NCBI GenBank assembly: GCA_025458985.1
Contig: JALORM010000201.1
Span: 1-7,090 of the forward strand
DNA: 7,090 nucleotides
Source of the DNA: Paracoccaceae bacterium
GTDB taxonomy: Bacteria; Pseudomonadota; Alphaproteobacteria; Rhodobacterales; Rhodobacteraceae
Direction: 5' to 3'
In this document: positions 1 through 5,563 of the stretch, in pieces
Layout: every line of letters starts with the position of its first letter
Numbering within the stretch: position 1 is the stretch's first letter
Position numbers and translations under genes: made by a program
Notes under the pieces: model-generated
Told to the model about the DNA's origin: nothing
Databases searched by the model: none
What the model saw: the letters and a program-made list of their open reading frames with translations, nothing else

Positions 1-827
1 CGGCGGGCCTTCAGCGCCTCGACCAGCCGGGCATAGGCCAGCGCACGCTCCAGCCCCGGCCTGCGTGCCCGCAATGCGGCGCCGAGCGCCGCGGGGGCGT
101 CTCCGGCGATGCGGTCGTGGGACGCGAGGATCGCCGCCGCCGCCGCCGCCGACAGCCGGTGCGACACCGAGGCCGCGTGACGGCGGTAGAGGTAGGTCGG
201 GTCCGGGAGCAGCGCGTACCGCGCGCCGCCGATCAGAAGGCGCAGCACGAGGTCGTAGTCCTCGCCCACCGTCAGCGTCTCGTCATAGCGCAGGCTGCCC
301 AGCGCGCTCCGGCGGATCAGCGGCTTGAGGTAGCCGTAGGCCGGCAGCCGACCGCCCTCGCCGCTGGCGGCCAGGAACGCGGCTGCATCGACCTCCTGCG
401 GGGCGCACAACGCAAGCGGATGCAGCAAGGTCCGGCCACCCGTGCCCGGGGCGGTTCCGAAGAACACGAGGTCATCGGCCACAAGGTCGGCGCCAAGCCG
501 GTCCGCCGCGGCGATCATCCGCGCCAGCCGTTCCGGGTGGATCAGGTCGTCGCCGTCGACCACGGCGATCCAGTCCCCCCGCGCTGCGGCAAGCGCGCGG
601 TTGCGCGCGGCCCCCGGCCCCCCGGGCGCGCCCTCCGGGCGCAGCACCAGCCGCAGCCGGCCATCGCCTGCGGCAAGGTACCGGACGAGGTCGGGGCTGC
701 CGTCGTCCGACCCGTCGTCCGACACGATCAGCTCGAGATCGGCGTGAGTCTGCCGCAGCACCGAACCGATGGCGGCGGGCAGGTGCCCAAGGCCGTTGCG
801 GTTGGCCATCAGGACCGAGACCGTCAT
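1..827 (-). CDS. GT2-family glycosyltransferase, 3' end beyond window
   Basis: This is a GT-A fold family 2 glycosyltransferase that probably adds one sugar from a nucleotide-sugar donor to the lipid-linked EPS repeat unit on the cytoplasmic face of the inner membrane. About 275 residues are visible and the C-terminus lies beyond base 1. The N-terminus reads MTVSVLMANRNG, followed by SVLRQTH (residues 22-28) and the nucleotide-binding SDDGSDDGS (36-44). AARNRAL (73-79) precedes the metal-binding DGDD (91-94, within WIAVVDGDD). A later GEDYDLVLRL matches the usual ED acceptor-site/base motif. A poly-alanine run lies near the visible end. No membrane segment is evident. The ATG at 827 was chosen because the conserved first beta strand starts directly after it and a GGGGA sits just upstream. 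It is divergent from the exoK-like gene. It resembles succinoglycan-type GTs, but donor and linkage cannot be read from sequence, so no symbol is given. Confidence 0.9.
   Translation of the reverse strand, partial: MTVSVLMANRNGLGHLPAAIGSVLRQTHADLELIVSDDGSDDGSPDLVRYLAAGDGRLRLVLRPEGAPGGPGAARNRALAAARGDWIAVVDGDDLIHPERLARMIAAADRLGADLVADDLVFFGTAPGTGGRTLLHPLALCAPQEVDAAAFLAASGEGGRLPAYGYLKPLIRRSALGSLRYDETLTVGEDYDLVLRLLIGGARYALLPDPTYLYRRHAASVSHRLSAAAAAAILASHDRIAGDAPAALGAALRARRPGLERALAYARLVEALKAR
133..150. repeat. (GCC)6 trinucleotide repeat inside the GT2 gene
   Basis: Six perfect GCC units on the plus strand are read on the minus strand as a run of six alanines near the visible C-terminal part of the glycosyltransferase (context LSAAAAAAIL). 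Copy-number changes would stay in frame, so this would alter the length of an alanine helix rather than switch the gene off. Alanine-rich runs are common at this G+C content, so no function is claimed. Confidence 0.8.
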
Positions 828-1063
828 GGTCCCCGCCCGGCGAGACGTGTAGCCTGCCCCGACACCGCACAACCCAGAAGCGAAGCAGCCTCGTGACCGT
901 TCATCCGCCTTTCCGCATCGACCTTCCGCCCGATTCCTCGCCACCCGGCGCCGCGATGCCCATGGCACGGGCGCCGAACGCTCCGGCCGACGTCGCCGAC
1001 CCGGGCCAGGGGCGCACGCGCCCGCTGGGGCATGGCAGGCTTCGCCGCAGGAGGATACGGCCC
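828..1063. promoter_or_regulatory. Divergent intergenic region between GT2 and exoK-like genes
   Basis: These 236 bases separate two divergently read genes, so promoters for both should lie here. I see no convincing -35/-10 pair on either strand. The stretch from about 905 to 940 is pyrimidine-rich with several TCCGC copies. A short perfect inverted repeat lies at 1010-1023 (GGGCGC, two bases, GCGCCC), just before the exoK ribosome binding site; it could be chance at this base composition. An open frame continues upstream of the exoK start to a GTG at 893, but the peptide it adds is proline- and arginine-rich and resembles no family. I therefore treat it as leader DNA. Confidence 0.4.
1049..1055 (+). 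promoter_or_regulatory. Ribosome binding site that fixes the exoK-like start
   Basis: AGGAGGA lies 8 bases before the GTG at 1064, a near-perfect Shine-Dalgarno match. Because the protein read from this GTG begins directly with a signal peptide, it decides the start over the upstream GTG at 893 and the ATGs near 956-962. Confidence 0.8.
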
Positions 1064-1843
1064 GTGCGCACTGCCGCCGCCCAAGCCCTTGCCGTGGCCC
1101 TGGCCGTGCTGGCGGTTCCGCCTGCCGCGCGGGCGGTGACGGCAGGGGCCGCGTTCTTCGAGCCCTTCGACCGTCTCGATCCGGCGCGCTGGTACGTCTC
1201 GGACGGCTGGACCAACGGCGACCACCAGAACTGCCTCTGGTCGCGCAAGGCGGTGCAGATCGCCGACGGCGTCCTGACGCTGGCCCTGATCCCGGGAACC
1301 GGCGACGGAGCCGATGCCGCGGCCGCGGGCCATCTCTGCGGCGAGGTGCAGACCGACCGCCGCTACGGCCACGGCACCTACGAGGCGCGCATCCGCACCT
1401 CGGATGTCTCGGGCCTCAATGCGGCGTTCTTCACCTACATCGGTCCGGTCCATGACAAGCCCCATGACGAGATCGACGTCGAGATCCTGACAAAGGCCCC
1501 CGGGACGGTAGAGCTGAACACCTTCATCGGGGGCAAGATGCTGAACGGCGCCAAGGTGCCGCTCGACCCGGCGGCCGACGAAGGCTTCCGCGTCTATGCG
1601 TTCGAGTGGAGCCCCGAGGGCATCCGCTGGTTCGTCGACGGGCGCGAGGTGCACGCCGCCGAAGGCCCGCTGCCGGCCAATCCGATGAAGATCTACCTCA
1701 GCCATTGGAGCACCGGGACGCTGACCGACTGGATGGGTCCCTTCGCGGTCCCCGAGGGTCCGGTCGCGATGGAGGTGGACTGGGTCGCCTTCACACCGCT
1801 TGGCGCGGACTGCCACTTCCCCGAGTCGCTGCTGTGCCGGTAG
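1064..1843 (+). CDS. exoK: Secreted GH16 endo-beta-glycanase, ExoK-like
   Basis: This is a family 16 glycoside hydrolase of the ExoK/ExsH or lichenase-like type. The family cleaves internal beta-1,3/1,4-type glucan bonds with retention of configuration, and ExoK trims nascent succinoglycan to lower molecular weight outside the cell. From the GTG start the protein has 259 residues, close to rhizobial ExoK. Residues 1-24 form a signal peptide (R near the start, hydrophobic A/L/V core, PPAARA then cleavage). The mature part opens with FFEPFDRLDPARWYVSDGW (31-49) and NCLWS (56-60). The catalytic motif EIDVE is complete at 136-140: E136 nucleophile, D138 helper, E140 acid/base. WFVDG and SHWSTG follow, as is usual for GH16. 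Two cysteines near the C-terminus (CHFPESLLC) could form a disulfide in the periplasm or outside. The gene is followed by, and probably overlaps, the polymerase, so depolymerase and polymerase are likely co-expressed. The exact substrate is inferred from context. Confidence 0.9.
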   Translation: MRTAAAQALAVALAVLAVPPAARAVTAGAAFFEPFDRLDPARWYVSDGWTNGDHQNCLWSRKAVQIADGVLTLALIPGTGDGADAAAAGHLCGEVQTDRRYGHGTYEARIRTSDVSGLNAAFFTYIGPVHDKPHDEIDVEILTKAPGTVELNTFIGGKMLNGAKVPLDPAADEGFRVYAFEWSPEGIRWFVDGREVHAAEGPLPANPMKIYLSHWSTGTLTDWMGPFAVPEGPVAMEVDWVAFTPLGADCHFPESLLCR

Positions 1844-3096
1844 CCTTGCGCCGACAGGCGTCGCCCGGGGACCTCGTGGTGACGCTCTGCCCCAACGCGG
1901 TCCTGACCCTTGCCGCTCTGACGGCGCTGCTGTTCGTGCCGCTGATGGGCGGCGCGGCGGCGGCGGGGTTCCTGGCCTTCGGGCTGGCGCTGGTGGTGCG
2001 CCGCCCCGCCGCGACACTGGCCGAGGCCCGGGCGCAGGCGCCGTTGTGGCTGCTGGCGCTCTGGTGCCTCGCCTCGGTGATCTGGTCCGACGAACCCGCG
2101 CTGACGCTGCGCTACGGCGCGCAGCTTGCGGTGACATTCGCGGTTGCCATCGCGATGGCCTCGCGGCTTGCGCCGCTCACCTTCCTCAAGCTGGCGCTCA
2201 TGGCCTACCTTCTGGCCGCGCTGGCGGGCTTCGCCACCGGACGGGCGCGTGGCGACGGGCTGGGGTTCCTGGGCATCTTCAACAGCAAGAACGCGCTGGC
2301 CAACGCCGCGTCGATCCTGCTTCTGGCCGGGGTCTGCCTTGCGGTCGACCGGCGCCTTCCGGCCGGCTGGCGGCTGGCCGGCGCCGGGGCGGCGGGGATC
2401 GGCGGGCTTCAGGTCCTGATGGCGCATTCCGTGGGCGGGGCGGTGGCCTCGGCCGCGGTCCTCGGCACGCTGGCGCTGCTGCTGGCGCTGCGCCGGCTGC
2501 CGCCCCGGCCGCGCCTGGTCGCGGGGCTGATCGGTGTCCTTGCGGCGGGACTCGCGCTGATCGCGCTCGTCGCGCAGATCGACGTGCTGGCGGCGCGCTT
2601 TCTCGACGCCACGGGGCGCGACTTCACGCTGACCGGCCGGACCGACCTCTGGCGCCTGGCCCTGGACGAGATCGCCCACCGGCCGCTGTTCGGGGCGGGG
2701 TTCCAGGCGGTCTGGGTCCGCGGCAACCCGCTGGCCGAGATGCTCTGGGCCGAATTCGGGGTGGAAAGCCGCACCGGCTTCCACTTCCACAACGCGTTCC
2801 TGTCGAATGCGGTCGAGATCGGTCTGCCCGCCGCACTGCTGCAGGCGGCCCTGGTGCTCGGCGCGCTTGCCGGCGCCCTTGGCTGGGCGCTGCGCGACAC
2901 CCGCGCCGAGACGCTGTTCGTGGCGCTGTTCCTGGTGCGGCAGGCGGTCCTGTCGCTGATCGAGGTGCCCTACTTCTTCCAGTTCGACCACACCACCGCC
3001 CTGACCGTCGTGGCCATCGTCTACGTCCAGCGCGCGCGGGCAGGCCGGCGGGCAGAGGCCGTCCCAATGAGCGGACCTGGCGGCGGCAGGCATTGA
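1834..3096 (+). CDS. exoQ: Polytopic EPS polymerase, ExoQ-like (O-antigen ligase/Wzy family)
   Basis: This is an integral inner-membrane protein of the O-antigen ligase/polymerase superfamily (ExoQ-like). It would join flipped, undecaprenyl-linked repeat units into the EPS chain on the periplasmic side. Roughly ten hydrophobic segments are visible, beginning with AVLTLAALTALLFVPL. Family landmarks are FNSKNALA (149-156), the LTGRTDLW signature (266-273) at the end of the large periplasmic loop, and HFHNAFLSNAVEIG (from 317). The protein is about 420 residues, typical for ExoQ. The start is uncertain. I chose the GTG at 1834, which overlaps the exoK stop by 10 bases and suggests translational coupling. 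GTGs at 1876 and 1879, preceded by GGGGA at 1867-1871, are good alternatives and would start closer to the first membrane segment. The frame stays open further upstream, but inside exoK, where it is a shadow. The identity as Wzy/ligase type is firm; the symbol rests on the exoK/exoF/exoY neighbourhood. Confidence 0.85.
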   Translation: MPVALRRQASPGDLVVTLCPNAVLTLAALTALLFVPLMGGAAAAGFLAFGLALVVRRPAATLAEARAQAPLWLLALWCLASVIWSDEPALTLRYGAQLAVTFAVAIAMASRLAPLTFLKLALMAYLLAALAGFATGRARGDGLGFLGIFNSKNALANAASILLLAGVCLAVDRRLPAGWRLAGAGAAGIGGLQVLMAHSVGGAVASAAVLGTLALLLALRRLPPRPRLVAGLIGVLAAGLALIALVAQIDVLAARFLDATGRDFTLTGRTDLWRLALDEIAHRPLFGAGFQAVWVRGNPLAEMLWAEFGVESRTGFHFHNAFLSNAVEIGLPAALLQAALVLGALAGALGWALRDTRAETLFVALFLVRQAVLSLIEVPYFFQFDHTTALTVVAIVYVQRARAGRRAEAVPMSGPGGGRH

Positions 3097-3109
3097 TCCG
3101 GTCACCGGA
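3097..3109. terminator. Perfect dyad between converging exoQ and exoF stops
   Basis: TCCGGT, one base, ACCGGA forms a perfect inverted repeat filling most of the 17-base gap between two convergent genes. Such a place suits a bidirectional terminator, but the stem is short (about 5 usable pairs with a 3-base loop) and no T-tract follows on either strand. Intrinsic termination is therefore doubtful and Rho may act instead. Confidence 0.3.
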
Positions 3110-3113
3110 GCGG

Positions 3114-4337
3114 TCATCCGCCCTGCTGGGGTCCGGCAGCCAGCCCGGGCAGGTCGGGGCGCACGACCTCGATCAGGTCGCCCGGTTCCAGCGGCGCGTC
3201 GAGCCCGTCCGCGGCGACAGCGCCGTCGCGGCGCACCACCACCTCGAACCCGGCGATCCGCCCCGGTTCCGCAAGCCCCCCGGTCAGAAAGGCCGCGATC
3301 GAGGATTGCAGCGCGATCCGCTCGCGCGTGGCGGCAAGCGCGACCTCGACGGTCTGCAGCTCGACCAGAAGATCGGCTGCACGGCCTTCGACCAGCTGCA
3401 CCCTCTCGCTCTGCGCGACCGCACGGCTCTGGCGGGCGCGCAGCATCGCGGTCGAGGTGTCGAGAACCTGGGTCTCGATCGTCACCAGCGTCCGCTCGGC
3501 ATCCACCAGCCTGTCGCTGACCACCAGTCCGCGGTCGGCAAGCGAGGCGGCGCGCTCCTTCTGCTCCTCGGCCAGCGTCCGCTGGCGACCTAGCGCCTCC
3601 TGCTTGGCTTCGAGGGATGCGATTTCCTGGGTGAGCAGGTCGATCCGTCCGTCGATCAGCTCGAGCTCGCGCGCCAGCCGCTCGCGGCGGAGCGCAAGCA
3701 GACGCTCTTCGTCGGCGCGCAGCGCCTCGGCGGCGGCACCGCTGACGGCGGCGGTCTCGGGCAGCGCCTCGGCCCCGTCCAGCTCGGCGCGCAGCCGCGC
3801 CTGCCGCAGGACCAGCGAGGCCTCCTCGGAAGCCAGGATGCCCAGCTGCGCCTCGGCATTGAGGCGCTGGAGCATCAGGGAATTGTCTTCGTTGGCCGGC
3901 GCCAGCGGCCCGCCGGCCAGCGCGATGGCGTGGCGCGCGGTCATGCCGGGATGGAACGGCACCTCGCCCGGGCTGCGTACGGCGCCGCCCACCAGCACCG
4001 GCGGCCGTTCGGCGATGGAGACGGCCGCATCGGGCGCCGCGGCCAGGGCGAAGTGCTCCATCAGCGCCGCCCCGATCCGGCCGCCCAGGTCCGCGGGGGC
4101 AAGCCCGGCGGCCTCGATCCGGCCGATATGCGGCAGGCTCAGCGTGCCGTCGGGCGCGACCTGGTAGGTGCCGGCGAAGGCGGGCCAGTCGCGCAAGCTT
4201 CCCTCTATCGGCATCCACTCGGTCACGCGCAGGTTCAGGACATCATCCGGCGCGATGGCGACCTCGGCCGCCGCCAGGCCGGCCGACAGCGCCGCCGCCA
4301 GCGCGGCGGCGCCAAGCCTGCGGGTGGCGATGCTCAT
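3114..4337 (-). CDS. exoF: Polysaccharide export protein with coiled coil, ExoF-like
   Basis: This is a Wza/ExoF-type polysaccharide export protein that, in related systems, forms the periplasmic or outer-membrane part of the EPS translocation path. It has 407 residues. A signal peptide covers residues 1-24 (RR, then an A/L-rich core ending LAAA). There is no lipobox cysteine, so it is not a Wza-like lipoprotein, as is also the case for ExoF. The poly-export domain follows (IAPDDVLNLRVTEW, YQVAPDGTLSLPHIGRIEAAG, about 28-85). An SLBB-like segment contains VLVGGAVRSPGEVPFHPG and AIALAGG. A long E/R/L-rich coiled coil spans about residues 155-340, including ELELIDGRIDLLTQEIASLEA. The C-terminus (FEVVVRRDGAV, LEPGDLIEVV) is a second beta-grasp-like piece. 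The ATG at 4337 was chosen because it gives the signal peptide and overlaps the exoY stop as ATGA, a sign of translational coupling. The reading frame continues open into exoY because of the exoY frameshift. Confidence 0.9.
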   Translation of the reverse strand: MSIATRRLGAAALAAALSAGLAAAEVAIAPDDVLNLRVTEWMPIEGSLRDWPAFAGTYQVAPDGTLSLPHIGRIEAAGLAPADLGGRIGAALMEHFALAAAPDAAVSIAERPPVLVGGAVRSPGEVPFHPGMTARHAIALAGGPLAPANEDNSLMLQRLNAEAQLGILASEEASLVLRQARLRAELDGAEALPETAAVSGAAAEALRADEERLLALRRERLARELELIDGRIDLLTQEIASLEAKQEALGRQRTLAEEQKERAASLADRGLVVSDRLVDAERTLVTIETQVLDTSTAMLRARQSRAVAQSERVQLVEGRAADLLVELQTVEVALAATRERIALQSSIAAFLTGGLAEPGRIAGFEVVVRRDGAVAADGLDAPLEPGDLIEVVRPDLPGLAAGPQQGG

Positions 4338-5069
4338 CGTGCCCCGCGCGACTGGATCACCGCGGGCACGGTCCTGATCAGGATCCACAGGTCCAGCGGC
4401 AATGACCAGTGCCGCAGGTAGAGCCGGTCGAGATGCACCCGTTCGCGGTAGGTCACGTCGCTGCGGCCGCTGATCTGCCAGAGCCCCGTCAGGCCCGGCC
4501 GCGCCCGCAGGTAATGGCTGGCCGAGCGGCCATAGATCGCAAGCTCGTCCTCGACCACCGGCCGGGGGCCCACCAGGCTCATTTCGCCCAGAAACACGTT
4601 CCACAGCTGCGGCAGCTCGTCGATGCTGAGAGCGGCGTAACGCGGGGGTCCGACGACAGCTTGCGCTCGCGCCGCCAGCGTTCGAGCTCCTCGGGATTGC
4701 GCTGAAAATGGGCTTCCAGAACCCGGTCGCCGTCGACGACCATGGTGCGGAACTTCCAGCAGCGGAACCGCTGGCCGCCATGTCCGACGCGTTCATGCCC
4801 GTAGAAGATCGGCCCGGGGCCGCCAAGCCGCGCGCCACGCCCGCCATCAGCGGCAGGAAGAACGGCGACGCGGCAAGTACCAGCGCGATGTCGAGCCCGC
4901 GTTTCGACAGCCCGCCGATCGCGGCGGGAAGGCCCCGCCAGCGGGGCCGCAGCGTGCTGCCGTCACGCCGGTCGCGCACGGGCGTGACGCCATGCCCGCC
5001 GTGCGGATAACTGCTGTTCTCGGCCGGCAGTGCCTGTACTCCGGATGCGCCGTTTGCGCGGTATGGCAT
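4334..5069 (-). pseudogene. exoY: ExoY-like priming sugar transferase, split over three frames
   Basis: Members of this bacterial sugar transferase family move a sugar-1-phosphate from UDP-sugar onto undecaprenyl phosphate, the first EPS step; ExoY does so with galactose. Reading starts at the ATG at 5069, with GGAGGAA 7 bases upstream. Frame A (5069 to about 4832) gives an N-terminal tail and the membrane anchor LSKRGLDIALVLAASPFFLP. Frame B (about 4833 to 4637) gives GGPGPIFYGHERVG, then CWKFRTMVVDGD and RKLSSDPRVTP. Frame C (about 4630 to 4334) gives SIDELPQLWNVFLGEMSLVG, GPRPVV, RPGLTGLWQISGRSD and the C-terminus. Motifs K-F-R-T-M and D-E-L-P-Q are all present, but in different frames. 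The A to B step equals loss of one base (or gain of two) in a CG-rich run near 4826-4837. The B to C step lacks about eight residues usually seen between RVTP and SIDEL, consistent with loss of roughly 19 bases near 4628-4636. As given, no intact ExoY can be made. Sequencing error cannot be excluded. The TGA at 4334 overlaps the exoF ATG. Confidence 0.85.
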
Positions 5070-5076
5070 CGGGCGG

Positions 5077-5083
5077 TTCCTCC
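5077..5083 (-). promoter_or_regulatory. Ribosome binding site of exoY
   Basis: On the minus strand GGAGGAA lies 7 bases before the ATG at 5069. It is a strong Shine-Dalgarno match and supports this start for the broken exoY gene, showing that the initiation signal is still intact. Confidence 0.75.
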
Positions 5084-5281
5084 GCTCGTGTTTGCACCCG
5101 CGGCCACGGCCGGGGCGTTGCTTGTGACTGTCTCGCGCCGGCTGGACGATCCCCGGGTGGGTGCGTGCCCTGCGCGGCCTGCTACCCTCCGAGTTGAACA
5201 GTCCCTGCCGGGACGCGCAACAGCGGCTGACCCTTCAGAACCCCTGTCCGGCGTGGAGATGCCTACCAAACGTGCGAAAAC

Positions 5282-5311
5282 GGCGGACAACCGCCTCTGG
5301 CAAGGCAGAGG
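5282..5311. repeat. Two abutting hairpins, minus side followed by TTTT
   Basis: GGCGG-ACAA-CCGCC (5282-5295) is directly followed by CCTCTG-GCAAGG-CAGAGG (5294-5311). The two share two bases, so they cannot both form completely. Read on the minus strand, the GGCGG hairpin is followed by GTTTT (5281-5277), a weak terminator-like layout about 210 bases ahead of exoY. This could be an attenuator for transcripts heading to exoY, or a barrier between divergent units. The stems are short and no function is shown. Confidence 0.3.
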
Positions 5312-5350
5312 GGGATTCGCCTTTAGCGCGAGTAGTGGCCTTTCGGCTCG

Positions 5351-5359
5351 TGTTATGAT
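5351..5359 (+). promoter_or_regulatory. Candidate extended -10 promoter for the Stf0-GT4 unit
   Basis: TGTTATGAT matches the extended -10 pattern (TG, one base, then a hexamer differing from TATAAT at one position). No good -35 box lies 16-18 bases upstream, which extended -10 promoters tolerate. Transcription would start near 5366 and leave a leader of about 200 bases before the sulfotransferase. AT-rich hexamers are rare in this window, which gives the match some weight. Confidence 0.35.
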
Positions 5360-5379
5360 CTTCCTCGCAGATCGTGCCT

Positions 5380-5392
5380 CGCCGCATCGGCG
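5380..5392. repeat. Short inverted repeat CGCCG-CAT-CGGCG
   Basis: A 5-base perfect stem with a 3-base loop lies in the presumed leader of the sulfotransferase mRNA. It belongs with the similar CGGCG/CGCCG dyads at 5422-5436 and 5461-5476. It could be an operator half-site pair or an RNA hairpin, or chance in GC-rich DNA. Confidence 0.3.
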
Positions 5393-5421
5393 GAGTCGGT
5401 GCCGGATTGCTGTGCAGCATG

Positions 5422-5436
5422 CGGCGATTTCCGCCG
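5422..5436. repeat. Inverted repeat CGGCG-ATTTC-CGCCG
   Basis: A 5-base stem with a 5-base loop. Its right arm lies within the first copy of the direct repeat CCGCCGAAAC (5431-5440). Confidence 0.35.
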
Positions 5437-5460
5437 AAACGGGGACACCGCGCCTCGAAT

Positions 5461-5476
5461 CGGCGGTGGACCGCCG
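5461..5476. repeat. Inverted repeat CGGCGG-TGGA-CCGCCG
   Basis: A perfect 6-base stem with a 4-base loop, the strongest of this set. Its right arm begins the second copy of the direct repeat CCGCCGAAAC (5471-5480), exactly 40 bases after the first copy. Both copies thus show the same layout: a CGGCG arm, a short loop, then CGCCGAAAC. A further possible stem follows, CCGTCC (5480-5485) with GGACGG (5498-5503). Confidence 0.4.
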
Positions 5477-5549
5477 AAACCGTCCGGGGCGCGAGGTGGA
5501 CGGGGCCGGCGCAAGCATCGACACTGGGCCGGCGATGACACACTCAATC

Positions 5550-5555
5550 GGAAGG
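5550..5555 (+). promoter_or_regulatory. Ribosome binding site of the Stf0 gene
   Basis: GGAAGG lies 8 bases before the ATG at 5564 and supports this start over upstream in-frame codons, whose translated extension does not resemble the family. Confidence 0.65.
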
Positions 5556-5563
5556 CGTTGCGC

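Larger units (their letters stand above)
5070..5563. promoter_or_regulatory. Divergent gene-free region upstream of exoY and the Stf0 gene
   Basis: These 494 bases lie between divergently read genes and must hold the start signals for both the exoY-exoF pair and the sulfotransferase-GT4 pair. Open frames cross it on both strands, but their translations are low-complexity and resemble no family, and none has a good ribosome binding site. It contains an extended -10 promoter candidate (5351-5359), at least five short GC-rich hairpins, a 10-base direct repeat and two GGGCCGGC copies (5503-5510 and 5526-5533) just before the sulfotransferase ribosome binding site. It looks less G+C-rich than the genes, as expected of a regulatory stretch. 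Confidence 0.55.

Noticed and set aside
893..1063. Upstream GTG extension of the GH16 gene by 57 codons
   Set aside because: It would bury the signal peptide, lacks a ribosome binding site, and a strong AGGAGGA precedes the GTG at 1064.
824..2137. Long open frame on the minus strand opposite the exoK-like and exoQ-like genes
   Set aside because: The translation is arginine/proline/glycine-rich without family resemblance; high G+C keeps opposite frames open, and the plus strand has clear GH16 and Wzy-family motifs.
1693..4218. 841-codon minus-strand open frame spanning the exoQ and exoF region
   Set aside because: Low-complexity translation crossing two convergent real genes; an out-of-frame shadow.
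4826..4837. Programmed frameshifting as an explanation for the first exoY frame change
   Set aside because: No slippery homopolymer heptamer is visible, the family is not known for recoding, and the second lesion also appears to remove residues, which recoding would not explain.
5161..5358. Possible small protein gene in the 5070-5563 gap
   Set aside because: No ribosome binding site, no recognisable features in its translation, and it overlaps the promoter candidate and hairpins.
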